Of a stretch of DNA of 14,139 bases, positions 1-7,269 are shown piece after piece. The notes under the pieces are model-generated. The model made no database searches, was not told the DNA's origin, and was given only the letters and a program-made list of their open reading frames with translations. The translations under genes were made by a program, and so were the position numbers. Source of the DNA: Pyrobaculum sp. (GTDB taxonomy: Archaea; Thermoproteota; Thermoprotei; Thermoproteales; Thermoproteaceae); assembly GCA_009903905.1 (NCBI GenBank), contig WYEI01000274.1, positions 1 to 14,139 of the forward strand, given 5' to 3'. Numbering within the stretch: position 1 is the first letter of the stretch; the number at the start of each line of letters is the position of its first letter.

Positions 1-1624
1 CTATATTCATCGGCGGGAAGTCGTCGGGGCTTATCCTCAGCTCAAGCAACTTGAGGCCCGGCTCCGTGACGAACTCCACCGCCTTGGGGATGTCCTCGTC
101 TCTACTTATCGACATGGCCTCTACGCCGAAGGCCTCGGCGAGCTTCACGAAGTCTGGGTTCGTGTGGAGTGTGCCGAAGATTCTGCCCATCTTCTGGGCC
201 TTCTGCCGGGCGTAGAGCACCCTGTAAGAGTTGTCGTTGATGACGATAATCTTGACCGGTATCTTCTCCCGCACCGCGGTCTCCAGGTCCTGGACGGTCA
301 TCATGAACTCCCCGTCGCCAACCACGGCGTATACGTCCCTCTCGGGGGCGGCCAGCTTAGCTCCCAGCGCCGCGGGGAAGGCGAACCCCATAGCGCCGAG
401 GTTGAAGGCCGCCAAATATCCTCGCGCCGATCTGACCCTCACGAAGCTGAAGGTGTAGACGATGTGCATGCCCTGGCCGCCAACCATCACGAAACCCCGC
501 GGGAGGGCCTCGTCCAGCTGGCGGAAGAACTTAGACGGATTGACGAACCCCTCGTACCTCCGCGAGAGGGCTTCCTGCAGGAGGCTGTTCCAGCTCGCCC
601 TAACCTCCTCGATCTCCTTGAACCACTCCTCAGCTGGGCTGTACTGGAAGTCGAAGGATGCCAGCTTCCTGAGGAAGTCCACAGCGTCTGCGTAGAAGCG
701 GAGAGTGTAGGGCACTGGCTTCTTCTCAGCCATGGGGTCCAGGTTCACCACCACTACGTCGCCTCTGGGCACGTAGTTGTAGCCGTATGTAGTTGTGTCC
801 GAGAGCCCTGCCCCTACCGCCAGCACCAGGTCGGCCCTGAGCAGGGCCTGGTCCGCGACCGGGTTCCCCCCTCCAAAGCCGGCCCTGCCTAGGAAGAGGG
901 GATGGTCCTCTGGGAAGGCCCCCCTGCCGTTGCCGGTGACGGCTACCGGGATCCTCCACCTCTCTGCAACCTTAAGAAGCAACGCGGCGCCCTCCGCGTT
1001 GTTTACGCCCCCTCCTGCCAATATCACAGGCCGTCTCGACCTCTGCAGAAGCTCCACTACCTGCTTAACGCCGTCGGGCGGGACAGTGGGCGGCGGTGTT
1101 ATCTTCGCCTCGCATCCGGGGAATTCAGACGGCATAGACCACACGTCTTCCGGAACTTCCACAAAGACGGGGCCCTGGGGCTGGGAGGCGGCGATGGAAT
1201 ACGCCTCGGCAATTACTCTAGCGGCCTCAAGCGGCTTGTCTATTCTATATACCGCTTTGACTATGGGCCTGATTATGTCTCTCTGCGGCACCTCCAGCCA
1301 AGAGTCAAGCCCCGCTAACCTCCTCTTCACCGCGCCAGATATGAGGAGCAGAGGCGATGCGTCTTTATACGCATTTGCCACAGATATGAGCGAGTTGAGA
1401 AACCCAGGCCCTCCGTGCACCGCCGCGACGCCAGGCGCCCCCGTCAACCTGCCCTCTGCGTCCGCCATAGATACAGCCACTTGTTCGTGGCGCGTCGACA
1501 CATACCTAATTCCGCTATCTTTCAACGCATCTACGAAATCAAGGATAGTGGTGCCGATGAGGCCGTAGACCCTCTTAACGCCGAGTTGTTTCAGACACGT
1601 GACGACAACCTCGGCGACGTTCAT
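1..1624 (-). CDS. Thiamine-diphosphate-dependent enzyme, acetolactate-synthase-like (partial, C-terminus outside window)
   Basis: My reading of the minus strand from the ATG at 1624 stays open for 541 codons to the window edge, so only the last residues are missing (family members are usually about 550-590 aa). The N-terminal Pyr domain has the catalytic glutamate in RHEQ (Glu47). The central domain has the usual glycine-rich stretch followed by ADLVLAVGAG. The C-terminal PP domain carries the cofactor motif GDG at 436-438 and NDN at 463-465, which binds Mg2+ and thiamine diphosphate. The start overlaps the stop of the upstream dehydrogenase by 4 bases (ATGA), with no clear Shine-Dalgarno, so translation is probably coupled. 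Family members decarboxylate 2-oxoacids and either join the product to a second carbonyl or release it. The exact substrate cannot be told here. The presence of Glu47 argues against glyoxylate carboligase, which lacks that residue. No IlvN-type regulatory subunit gene is adjacent. Confidence 0.85.
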   Translation of the reverse strand, partial: MNVAEVVVTCLKQLGVKRVYGLIGTTILDFVDALKDSGIRYVSTRHEQVAVSMADAEGRLTGAPGVAAVHGGPGFLNSLISVANAYKDASPLLLISGAVKRRLAGLDSWLEVPQRDIIRPIVKAVYRIDKPLEAARVIAEAYSIAASQPQGPVFVEVPEDVWSMPSEFPGCEAKITPPPTVPPDGVKQVVELLQRSRRPVILAGGGVNNAEGAALLLKVAERWRIPVAVTGNGRGAFPEDHPLFLGRAGFGGGNPVADQALLRADLVLAVGAGLSDTTTYGYNYVPRGDVVVVNLDPMAEKKPVPYTLRFYADAVDFLRKLASFDFQYSPAEEWFKEIEEVRASWNSLLQEALSRRYEGFVNPSKFFRQLDEALPRGFVMVGGQGMHIVYTFSFVRVRSARGYLAAFNLGAMGFAFPAALGAKLAAPERDVYAVVGDGEFMMTVQDLETAVREKIPVKIIVINDNSYRVLYARQKAQKMGRIFGTLHTNPDFVKLAEAFGVEAMSISRDEDIPKAVEFVTEPGLKLLELRISPDDFPPMNI

Positions 1625-2625
1625 GGCATGTTAACAACGTTCTCAGGCCTCAGCCCCGCGAGGGCCCTAACCACGTTTTCAATCGTCACGTTTATGATGC
1701 GCATACGCGCCTCGCTGGTGGCACCCCCTATGTGCGGGGTGACCACCACGTTGAAGCCCTCCCTAGCCGCCTGCAGAAGCGGGTGGTCGGGCGTGGGAGG
1801 CTCCACGGAGAAGACGTCCGCCCCGACCCCGGCGATCCAGCCCTCCTGCACCGCCCTCGCCAACGCCTCTTCGTCTGTTACCTCGCCCCTCGACACGTTT
1901 ATGAGAATAGCCGTAGGCTTCATCATCCTTAGCTCCCTCTCGCCGATCATGCCCTTGGTCTCCGGCGTCAGAGGCACGTGGATACTCAAAATATCGCTCT
2001 CGGCCAATAACCTGTTAAACGGCCTGTACTCAACGCCCAGCTTCTCCACCTCCTCCTTGCGCACCACGTCGTAGTAAATCACCTTGGCGCCGAAGGCCAA
2101 AGCCCTAGCCGCAACCTCCCTCCCTATCCTCCCCATCCCCAGAACCCCCCACGTCTTGCCGTAGATCTCGCCGATGACGTTCATAAGCTCCCCCTGAGTC
2201 CACTGCCCCCCGACGAGCTTACTGTGGGCATATACGGCGCGCTTCAACAACATCAAGGCCAGCATCACTGTGTGCTCAGCCACAGAGACAGCGTTGGCCC
2301 CGCCTATGTTCGCCACGGGGATTCCCCTCTTCGCGCAGGCCTCCACATCTATGTGGTCGTAGCCGGTGCTCGGCTGTTGGATAAGTCTCACCTTCTTCAT
2401 CTTCTCACAGAGCGATGCGTCGATCTTGATCCTAAACGTGTAGTCGCCCACCACCACGTCTGCATCGGAGATTTGCCTCGCCACCTCCTCGTAGTTAGGC
2501 TCGAAAACAGTCACGACGTCGATATCCTCCGGCGAGATGCCGTATCTCTGCGCCACCGGAGTAACCCACATCTTAATCAAAGCTTCAGGCACAGGCGATA
2601 AGACCACAACCTTATACTTGCCCAT
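1621..2625 (-). CDS. serA: D-isomer-specific 2-hydroxyacid dehydrogenase, SerA/phosphoglycerate-dehydrogenase type
   Basis: A 334-residue NAD(P)-dependent dehydrogenase. The nucleotide-binding Rossmann motif GMGRIG lies at 163-168, followed about 18 residues later by an acidic residue (YYD, 184-186) that suggests NAD preference. The family catalytic triad is visible: Arg246 in NVSRGE, Glu275 in SVEPP and His298 in TPHIGG. There is no C-terminal ACT or ASB regulatory domain, so this is the short (type III-like) form. I chose ATG 2625 rather than an in-frame ATG 12 codons upstream (2661), because the fold begins at MGKYKVVVLS and a TATA box lies just upstream of it. It is the first gene of a two-gene unit with the thiamine-diphosphate enzyme. 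Possible reactions are 3-phosphoglycerate to 3-phosphohydroxypyruvate (serine synthesis) or glyoxylate/hydroxypyruvate reduction. The gene symbol is a best guess; the family call is firm. Confidence 0.85.
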   Translation of the reverse strand: MGKYKVVVLSPVPEALIKMWVTPVAQRYGISPEDIDVVTVFEPNYEEVARQISDADVVVGDYTFRIKIDASLCEKMKKVRLIQQPSTGYDHIDVEACAKRGIPVANIGGANAVSVAEHTVMLALMLLKRAVYAHSKLVGGQWTQGELMNVIGEIYGKTWGVLGMGRIGREVAARALAFGAKVIYYDVVRKEEVEKLGVEYRPFNRLLAESDILSIHVPLTPETKGMIGERELRMMKPTAILINVSRGEVTDEEALARAVQEGWIAGVGADVFSVEPPTPDHPLLQAAREGFNVVVTPHIGGATSEARMRIINVTIENVVRALAGLRPENVVNMP

Positions 2626-2640
2626 AGACGTCTCACAAAA

Positions 2641-2652
2641 ACAATTTAAAAG
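2641..2652 (-). promoter_or_regulatory. TATA box of the dehydrogenase operon
   Basis: CTTTTAAATTG on the minus strand is centred about 22 bp before ATG 2625, so the transcript would be leaderless or nearly so. It lies in an AT-rich divergent intergenic region shared with purP (2626-2804). Confidence 0.55.
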
Positions 2653-2777
2653 CATTAACAAAAATGTTTAGTAAAGAACAAAATCAATAAACGAAAATAT
2701 TACATGGGTGCAATATAAACAAAAACTAAAATATCACAGAAACGAGATCGAAACAGGTTCAGAACCTACTACAAAAC

Positions 2778-2786
2778 CCTTAAAAG
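2778..2786 (+). promoter_or_regulatory. TATA box of the short purP paralogue
   Basis: CCTTAAAAG is centred about 22 bp before the ATG at 2805. No Shine-Dalgarno precedes that ATG, consistent with a leaderless message. Confidence 0.5.
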
Positions 2787-2804
2787 ACATGCGAAAATCC
2801 CGCC

Positions 2805-3806
2805 ATGGACCTAAGCCGCTACGACCTCGACCGCCTCGCCGTGGCCACGGTGGCGTCGCACACAGCGCTCCAGATACTGAGAGGCGCCAAGCGGTACGGC
2901 TTCAGGACAATCGCCGTGGCGGGCGGGAGGGAAGCCGCCGAGTTCTACCGCCAGCTCCCCTTCATCGACGAGGTCTGGGAGGCCGACTTCTCCAACTTCA
3001 GAAAGGCGGCGGAGAAGCTGGTGGAGACAAACGCCGTCCTCATACCTCACGGCTCCTACGTGGAGTACGTCGGCTGGCGCCAGGCCTTGGAGGCGCCTGT
3101 CCCCACCCTGGGGTGTAGAGAGCTCCTTAGTTGGGAGGCCGACCAACACAAGAAGATGGAGCTCCTCAGGCTTTCCGGCATACCCACGCCGAGGACCTAC
3201 ACGTCGCCGGAGGAGGTGGACGGGCCGGTGATCGTGAAGCTCTTCGGCGCCAAGGGCGGCAGGGGGTACTTCTTGGCGCGGGACAGAGAGGAGCTGGCGA
3301 AGAGACTTGCCGCGGCTAAGGAGCCCCACATAATACAGGAGTACGTCTTCGGCGTCCCGGCGTACTACCACTACTTCGCCTCTCCCGTCTACGGCCGGGT
3401 GGAGGTTTTCGGCGCAGACATACGCTACGAGACGAACGTAGACGGGAGGACCTTCGGCTGGGTAGAGCCCACCTTCGTCGTGGTGGGCAACCTCCCTCTG
3501 GTGCTGAGGGAGTCCCTGCTCCCCACCATATGGCGCTACGGAGTCCAGTTCGCCAAAGCGGTCAAGGAGGCGGTTGGGTGCGAAATGGCGGGGCCCTACT
3601 GCCTCGAGTCCATCATAAAAGACGACATGTCCATATCTGTGTTTGAATTCTCCGGCAGAATAGTGGCGGGGACCAACATATACATGGGCTACGGCTCCCC
3701 CTACTCTGTCCTCTACTTCGATCGCCCCATGGACATGGGAGAGAGAATAGCGCACGAAATAAGAGAAGCCGTTAGACGCGGCGCGTTGGAGAGACTATTT
3801 ACCTAA
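2805..3806 (+). CDS. purP: PurP paralogue, short form (FAICAR synthetase family)
   Basis: A 333-residue member of the archaeal PurP family (N-terminal DUF1246 plus ATP-grasp DUF1297). Authentic PurP makes FAICAR from AICAR, formate and ATP, replacing the folate-dependent transformylase of PurH in de novo IMP synthesis. Visible family landmarks are SHT (18-20), PHGS (81-84), the glycine-rich ATP-grasp loop GAKGGRGYF (148-156), RYETNVDG (207-214), RESLLP (235-240) and the C-terminal EFSGRIVAGTN (281-291). Compared with the second copy in this window it lacks roughly 10 residues after the NVDG motif and part of the segment before AGPYC, making it shorter than the roughly 360-residue methanogen enzyme as I recall it. 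It keeps the glycine-rich loop and PHGS better than the other copy. It has its own promoter and is divergent from the dehydrogenase operon. Family assignment is firm; which copy does the IMP-pathway reaction is undecided. Confidence 0.85.
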   Translation: MDLSRYDLDRLAVATVASHTALQILRGAKRYGFRTIAVAGGREAAEFYRQLPFIDEVWEADFSNFRKAAEKLVETNAVLIPHGSYVEYVGWRQALEAPVPTLGCRELLSWEADQHKKMELLRLSGIPTPRTYTSPEEVDGPVIVKLFGAKGGRGYFLARDREELAKRLAAAKEPHIIQEYVFGVPAYYHYFASPVYGRVEVFGADIRYETNVDGRTFGWVEPTFVVVGNLPLVLRESLLPTIWRYGVQFAKAVKEAVGCEMAGPYCLESIIKDDMSISVFEFSGRIVAGTNIYMGYGSPYSVLYFDRPMDMGERIAHEIREAVRRGALERLFT

Positions 3807-4156
3807 GAATCGGCGGCCAAAACAAGAAGACACCTTCGCCATGGGACCTCATACTCGGTGGACAGTCGGAATTGATTAGTTGGTCTCGGCGCGTTGCCAG
3901 GGCTTCTTGCGGTATCGCATCCGTTGGCTAGACTCAGCGGCGTCTCAAGTCCACTAGCCGTCTGCTTTAAGGAGTGGACAATACACCGACGATCGCTGGG
4001 GCTAAAGACGAGATAGGGGGTTGGCCTTTGGCATTGCTAATTTGGGGGCCCCAAGCGATGTCGGGAGACACAAGTAGGAAGTGCGTCGATACTTCCAGAC
4101 GAGGTCTCAACTGACGTACGGACCTCTTGTTATTGGAGTGTTGGCAGGCTTTTTAC
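3807..4156. other. Intergenic region without a recognisable gene
   Basis: These 350 bases lie between the end of purP and the end of the small membrane-protein gene (convergent). I see no ORF with coding character and no RNA gene. There is a short palindrome at 4042-4054 (TTGGGG and CCCCAA around one G) and a 9-base direct repeat CTGACGTAC at 4111-4119 and 4161-4169, the second copy falling just inside the end of the membrane gene. Neither has an obvious role. Confidence 0.5.
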
Positions 4157-4501
4157 CTAGCTGACGTACCGCCGGCAGAGGTACGTCACAGCGTAGACGA
4201 ATATAAGGTCTCCCGTCAACACTGCGACGGCCGCTACGTCGAGTTGTCCGCCTCTAAAGATAGTCTCGAGGTGCCGCACCGCGGCCCCCGCCGCGCCGAG
4301 GACGAACAAGGCCGTGAACACCCAGAGGCAGAGCCCCCTCTTAAGCCACAGAAAGACGGTGGCCGCGTATACGGCCGTCAGCGTCAAGACGACTGCAGAC
4401 AGAGCCGGGAGAGGCGCCCCGGCGGCGTAGGAGAACACGGCGTAGAGAGACATAAAGACCAGCTGGACAAGAAAGGCCAATAGAGCGCCGGGCCACCTCA
4501 C
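4157..4501 (-). CDS. Small four-helix integral membrane protein, function unknown
   Basis: A 114-residue, strongly hydrophobic protein. Likely transmembrane segments are at about 5-27, 33-53, 57-77 and 88-108, with a short charged link (RHLETIFRGG) before the last and a basic C-terminus (LCRRYVS). No catalytic or transporter motif is seen. I place the start at GTG 4501: an AT-rich TATA-like element is centred 26 bp upstream, fitting a leaderless message. The purine-rich GGGGGAGGTG at 4510-4501 runs into the start codon and is too close to act as its Shine-Dalgarno. That the frame is real is supported by a degraded relative at 4624-4939 that preserves the same protein sequence in pieces. The family neighbours purP on both sides here, but no functional link can be claimed. 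Confidence 0.65.
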   Translation of the reverse strand: MRWPGALLAFLVQLVFMSLYAVFSYAAGAPLPALSAVVLTLTAVYAATVFLWLKRGLCLWVFTALFVLGAAGAAVRHLETIFRGGQLDVAAVAVLTGDLIFVYAVTYLCRRYVS

Positions 4502-4520
4502 ACCTCCCCCTCGACTTGTG

Positions 4521-4533
4521 TTAATAATCTTAA
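4521..4533 (-). promoter_or_regulatory. TATA-like element of the small membrane-protein gene
   Basis: TTAAGATTATTAA on the minus strand is centred 26 bp from GTG 4501, the spacing expected for an archaeal leaderless start. Confidence 0.45.
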
Positions 4534-4535
4534 CC

Positions 4536-4552
4536 GCAGAGACGGTCTCTGC
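4536..4552. promoter_or_regulatory. 17-bp perfect palindrome upstream of the membrane-gene promoter (possible operator)
   Basis: GCAGAGAC and its exact complement GTCTCTGC flank a single G. It sits immediately upstream of the TATA-like element, where an archaeal activator, or a repressor blocking TFB, would bind. Operator function is inference from position and symmetry only. Confidence 0.4.
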
Positions 4553-4623
4553 AGAACCTCTCAGAGGGTCAAACCCGCAGACGCCGCGCTGTGTGTTGCA
4601 GGCGGCGCCTTATCCGGGTTGCC

Positions 4624-4939
4624 TCAGTAGCGTTTGCAGAGATATGCGATGGCGTACGTAAACACGAAGCCCGCTGTCAGCGCGGCGGCTGGAGCCACGT
4701 CGGCTGTGCGACGCGAGGATGAGGAGATGCCGTATTAAGGCCCCCGCGGGGCAAACGCCGTGCCGAAAAGCCACAGACATAAGACTTCTCCCAGCCATAG
4801 AGCTGTGGCGGTGTATATAGCCATTAACGACAGCACGGCAGAGGTCAGAGGGGGAAGGGAGCCCTGCGGCGTATGCAGTCACGGCAAAGGCCCATGTGAA
4901 CAAGAGCTGAAGAAGAAAGGCCTAGAGCAGGTGATTCAC
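4624..4939 (-). pseudogene. Decayed paralogue of the small membrane protein (nonsense and frameshifts)
   Basis: The minus strand keeps the membrane protein of 4157-4501 in fragments spread over three frames. From GTG 4939 it reads LL-stop-AFLLQLLF, matching LLAFLVQLVF, with a TTG-to-TAG change at the stop. It continues to AYAAG (intact copy SYAAG). A frameshift near 4850 leads to AVLSLMAIY..LCLWLF (intact AVVLTLTAVY..LCLWVF). A second near 4755 gives AGALIRHL (intact AGAAVRHL). After a further shift and small deletion near 4704 it ends with ADVA..ALTAGFVFTYAIAYLCKRY and TGA at 4624 (intact LDVA..VLTGDLIFVYAVTYLCRRY). It begins 6 bp after the stop of the full-length purP, so the original gene was probably cotranscribed with it. 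A good Shine-Dalgarno-like AGGGAGGTG remains at 4945-4937. With several independent lesions, sequencing error is unlikely. Confidence 0.8.
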
Positions 4940-4945
4940 CTCCCT

Positions 4946-6028
4946 CTACGTGGTGACCTCGGCGAGTCTTCCTTGCTCTGCCGCCTCTCTGATCTCCATG
5001 GCGATGCGCCTCCCCGTGGAGATGGGCTTGCCAAAGTATAGCTTTGAGTACTGCCCCCCTATCCCTATGTAGACGTTGGTGCCGCCGCCGATCCTCGGCG
5101 CCACGTCGTACACCACCAGCTCCAACTCCGGCGTCACTATGAACTGAAGCGTGAATGGCCCGATCACGCCCGGCGGCACGAGGCGCTTGGCGGCCTCTAC
5201 AAATCTGTACCCAATGTCGAAGACCTTCTCCAGGAGGGACTCCCTGATGGTGGCGGGCTCGTGGCCCACCTCTATGTACCGCACCTCTGGATCCACCTCG
5301 ATCTGGTCCCGGGCGGGGAGGCGGAAGACCCCGTCGAGGTTGCTCTGGATCCTCCTGTCGAAGCTGTGTAGCTCCAGCCGCCTCCGCATGACTGAGTAGA
5401 AGTAGTTGGCGTTGAAGTGGGCCCCCAACACAAGCTCCTCTATAGAGGCGTGTTCAAGGTCCTCAAGCCTTATGACGCCAGCATCCGCCAGCCTCCTGGC
5501 CTTCTTGTAGAGGTCGTCGCGGTCCCGTGCTACGAAGAAGCCCCGCTCCACCCTCCTCCCCGCCTCCGGCATCTTCACCAAAACCGGCCTATCCACCTCG
5601 TCAGGTCTAAACGTCTTCGGCCTCCTAATGCCTGCCTCGTCCAGGAGGCGGTAGTAGTTGTGAGGCCCAGTCCTCTCCTCCCAATGCAGAAGAAACCTGT
5701 TGCCGAAGATGGGGACGGGGAACTCCTTCTCGATGGTGTCGTAGCCCACGTAGACCGCGAAGGACCTGTTTGGGACGAACACCGCCTCCTCAGCCCTCAG
5801 CAAGTCCGTAATCTTGAGGATGTCTCTGTAGTCGTCTAGCACCACCAAGCGGTCCACCACGGGGAACTCCCGGTAGGCCCTCTCCCGCCCCCTCTTAGCC
5901 ACCGCAATTGTCCTAAGCCCTTCGTCTTTTGCGCCGTCTAGTACGTCCAAGGCGCTGTGAGAGGCCAACACCGCCACGGACACCACGAGAGGCTGCTGAC
6001 GGCCACTTTTAAAAATTGTGGAAGACAT
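4946..6028 (-). CDS. purP: PurP, FAICAR synthetase (full-length form)
   Basis: A 360-residue PurP-family protein, the same length as the characterised methanogen enzyme as I recall it. The expected reaction is ATP- and formate-dependent formylation of AICAR to FAICAR in IMP synthesis. Landmarks: SHS (23-25), RESLLEKVF (262-270), SNLDG (229-233), [12 protein letters not shown] (284-295) and the C-terminal [12 protein letters not shown] (307-318). Two normally conserved stretches are altered: PHGS reads PNRS (86-89), and the glycine-rich ATP-grasp loop reads [11 protein letters not shown] (155-165). It may therefore have a changed role despite normal length. I chose ATG 6028 over an upstream ATG at 6064 (length, and a TATA element exactly one promoter distance away). 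GTG 5986 is an alternative, since ATTTTTAAAAG at 6006-6016 could also act as a TATA box. It is divergent from hemA, and a membrane-protein relic follows 6 bp after the stop. Confidence 0.88.
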   Translation of the reverse strand: MSSTIFKSGRQQPLVVSVAVLASHSALDVLDGAKDEGLRTIAVAKRGRERAYREFPVVDRLVVLDDYRDILKITDLLRAEEAVFVPNRSFAVYVGYDTIEKEFPVPIFGNRFLLHWEERTGPHNYYRLLDEAGIRRPKTFRPDEVDRPVLVKMPEAGRRVERGFFVARDRDDLYKKARRLADAGVIRLEDLEHASIEELVLGAHFNANYFYSVMRRRLELHSFDRRIQSNLDGVFRLPARDQIEVDPEVRYIEVGHEPATIRESLLEKVFDIGYRFVEAAKRLVPPGVIGPFTLQFIVTPELELVVYDVAPRIGGGTNVYIGIGGQYSKLYFGKPISTGRRIAMEIREAAEQGRLAEVTT

Positions 6029-6049
6029 GCACCAATGTTTGTAATTATT

Positions 6050-6058
6050 GTTTAAATA
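6050..6058. promoter_or_regulatory. Shared bidirectional TATA element of purP and hemA
   Basis: GTTTAAATA, with the self-complementary core TTTAAA at 6051-6056, is centred at 6053.5. The centre is 25.5 bp from the first base of hemA (GTG 6079) and 25.5 bp from the first base of purP (ATG 6028) on the other strand. Both genes lack a Shine-Dalgarno, so both appear leaderless and may use this one TBP site in opposite directions. Confidence 0.6.
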
Positions 6059-6078
6059 GGCCACTGTTTAGTACATCT

Positions 6079-7269
6079 GTGGATTTACTAGCCCCCCTCT
6101 CTGCGGTTATTTTGACATACAGGGAGGTAAGCGCCGACTCCTTAGGCCGCATCGGCGTGGAGATGCAACGGTGTATGAAAGAGCTGGGGCCCAGGAGGCC
6201 GTTGTATGTGCTACACACCTGCGGCAGGGTTGAGGCGTACCTATACGGGGCGACGCCCGAAGAGGTGGGGAGGGTGGTGGAGGCCTACAAGCGTCATGTG
6301 GACTCAGTCCAGCTCCTAACCGGCGCCGAGGCGGCGAGGCACCTCTTCCGCGTGGCGGCTGGGCTTGAGTCCATGTTGATAGGCGAGACGGACATCTTGG
6401 GCCAGGTGGAGGAGGCGTTTGATAGACAGGTAAAGGCCGGCTACACCAGAGGCCTTTTGAAGACGATTGTGGAGAGGGCTGTGAGGACTGGCAAGAGAGT
6501 CCGCACCGAGACCGCCATCTCCCGCGGGCCAAGGGGCCTGGGGTCTCTGGCTGTGCTCTACGTCGCCCAGCTCATGGATTTGTCCAAGGCGAGGGCGGCG
6601 GTGCTGGGCGCAGGCGCCATGGGCGCCGGCCTGGCCATGGAGCTGGCCGCGAGAGGCGTCGGCAAGCTCTACATACTGAATAGAACCTTCGAAAAGGCGG
6701 TGGAGGTGGCGGCTAAAACCGGCGGGGAGGCCCGTCCCCTCTCCAGAGAGGAGGTGGAGAGGTGCCTAAGGGAGTGCGACGTCGTCTTCTCCTCAGTGCA
6801 CACCCTGGAATACGTAATCGACTCGTTGCCGCCTGATGCGGCGGTGAAAATAATAGTGGACCTAGGCGTGCCTCAGACGGTGGCTCCTGGACTGCCCGTG
6901 AAGGTGATCCGCATAGAGGACCTCGAGCAACTAGCCGAGCGGTTCAACGCTGAGAGGGCTCCGGAGATAGCCAAGGCGGAGGCCATAGTGGAGGAGGAGC
7001 TGGCGCAGTTGCCGCGGCTCCTGGCCAGGAGGTACGTGGAGGAGGTCGTGGCGGCTCTCATGGAAGTAGCCATGAGAACCGCCGAGGAAGAAGGCAAGCG
7101 CGCGGGCCACCCGGCGGCGACGCTGGCGGCTAGGTCCACGGTCAAAAGACTACTGCTACCCCTTGTGGAGAAACTCAAGGAGATGGCCCAAGACGGGCAG
7201 GTGGAGGAGGCGTTGAGACTAGCCCAGCTAGTCACAAGACTAATCCAAGCCCAGCCTCACCCCACCTGA
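6079..7269 (+). CDS. hemA: Glutamyl-tRNA reductase
   Basis: A 396-residue enzyme that reduces glutamyl-tRNA(Glu) with NADPH to glutamate-1-semialdehyde, the first committed step of C5-pathway tetrapyrrole (heme, siroheme) synthesis. The catalytic domain carries Cys48 in HTCGR, the residue that forms the thioester; with the start I chose its number equals that reported for the Methanopyrus enzyme. His88 in AARHLF and GLESMLIGE (95-103) follow. The NADPH-binding Rossmann loop is GAGAMG at 177-182 with NRT further on. The C-terminus is a long helical dimerisation region. The start is GTG 6079, because a TATA box is centred 25.5 bp upstream and the residues before it do not belong to the fold. 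An oddity is that the usual TCNR next to the cysteine is TCGR. No other heme gene is adjacent in the window. Confidence 0.93.
   Translation: MDLLAPLSAVILTYREVSADSLGRIGVEMQRCMKELGPRRPLYVLHTCGRVEAYLYGATPEEVGRVVEAYKRHVDSVQLLTGAEAARHLFRVAAGLESMLIGETDILGQVEEAFDRQVKAGYTRGLLKTIVERAVRTGKRVRTETAISRGPRGLGSLAVLYVAQLMDLSKARAAVLGAGAMGAGLAMELAARGVGKLYILNRTFEKAVEVAAKTGGEARPLSREEVERCLRECDVVFSSVHTLEYVIDSLPPDAAVKIIVDLGVPQTVAPGLPVKVIRIEDLEQLAERFNAERAPEIAKAEAIVEEELAQLPRLLARRYVEEVVAALMEVAMRTAEEEGKRAGHPAATLAARSTVKRLLLPLVEKLKEMAQDGQVEEALRLAQLVTRLIQAQPHPT

Noticed and set aside
1..1624. Glyoxylate carboligase as the identity of the thiamine-diphosphate enzyme
   Set aside because: The catalytic glutamate (Glu47 in RHEQ) is present; that enzyme characteristically lacks it.
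4610..4903. 97-codon minus-strand frame read as a gene of its own
   Set aside because: Only its two ends match the membrane family; the middle is out of frame with the relic, so it is part of a pseudogene rather than a new protein.
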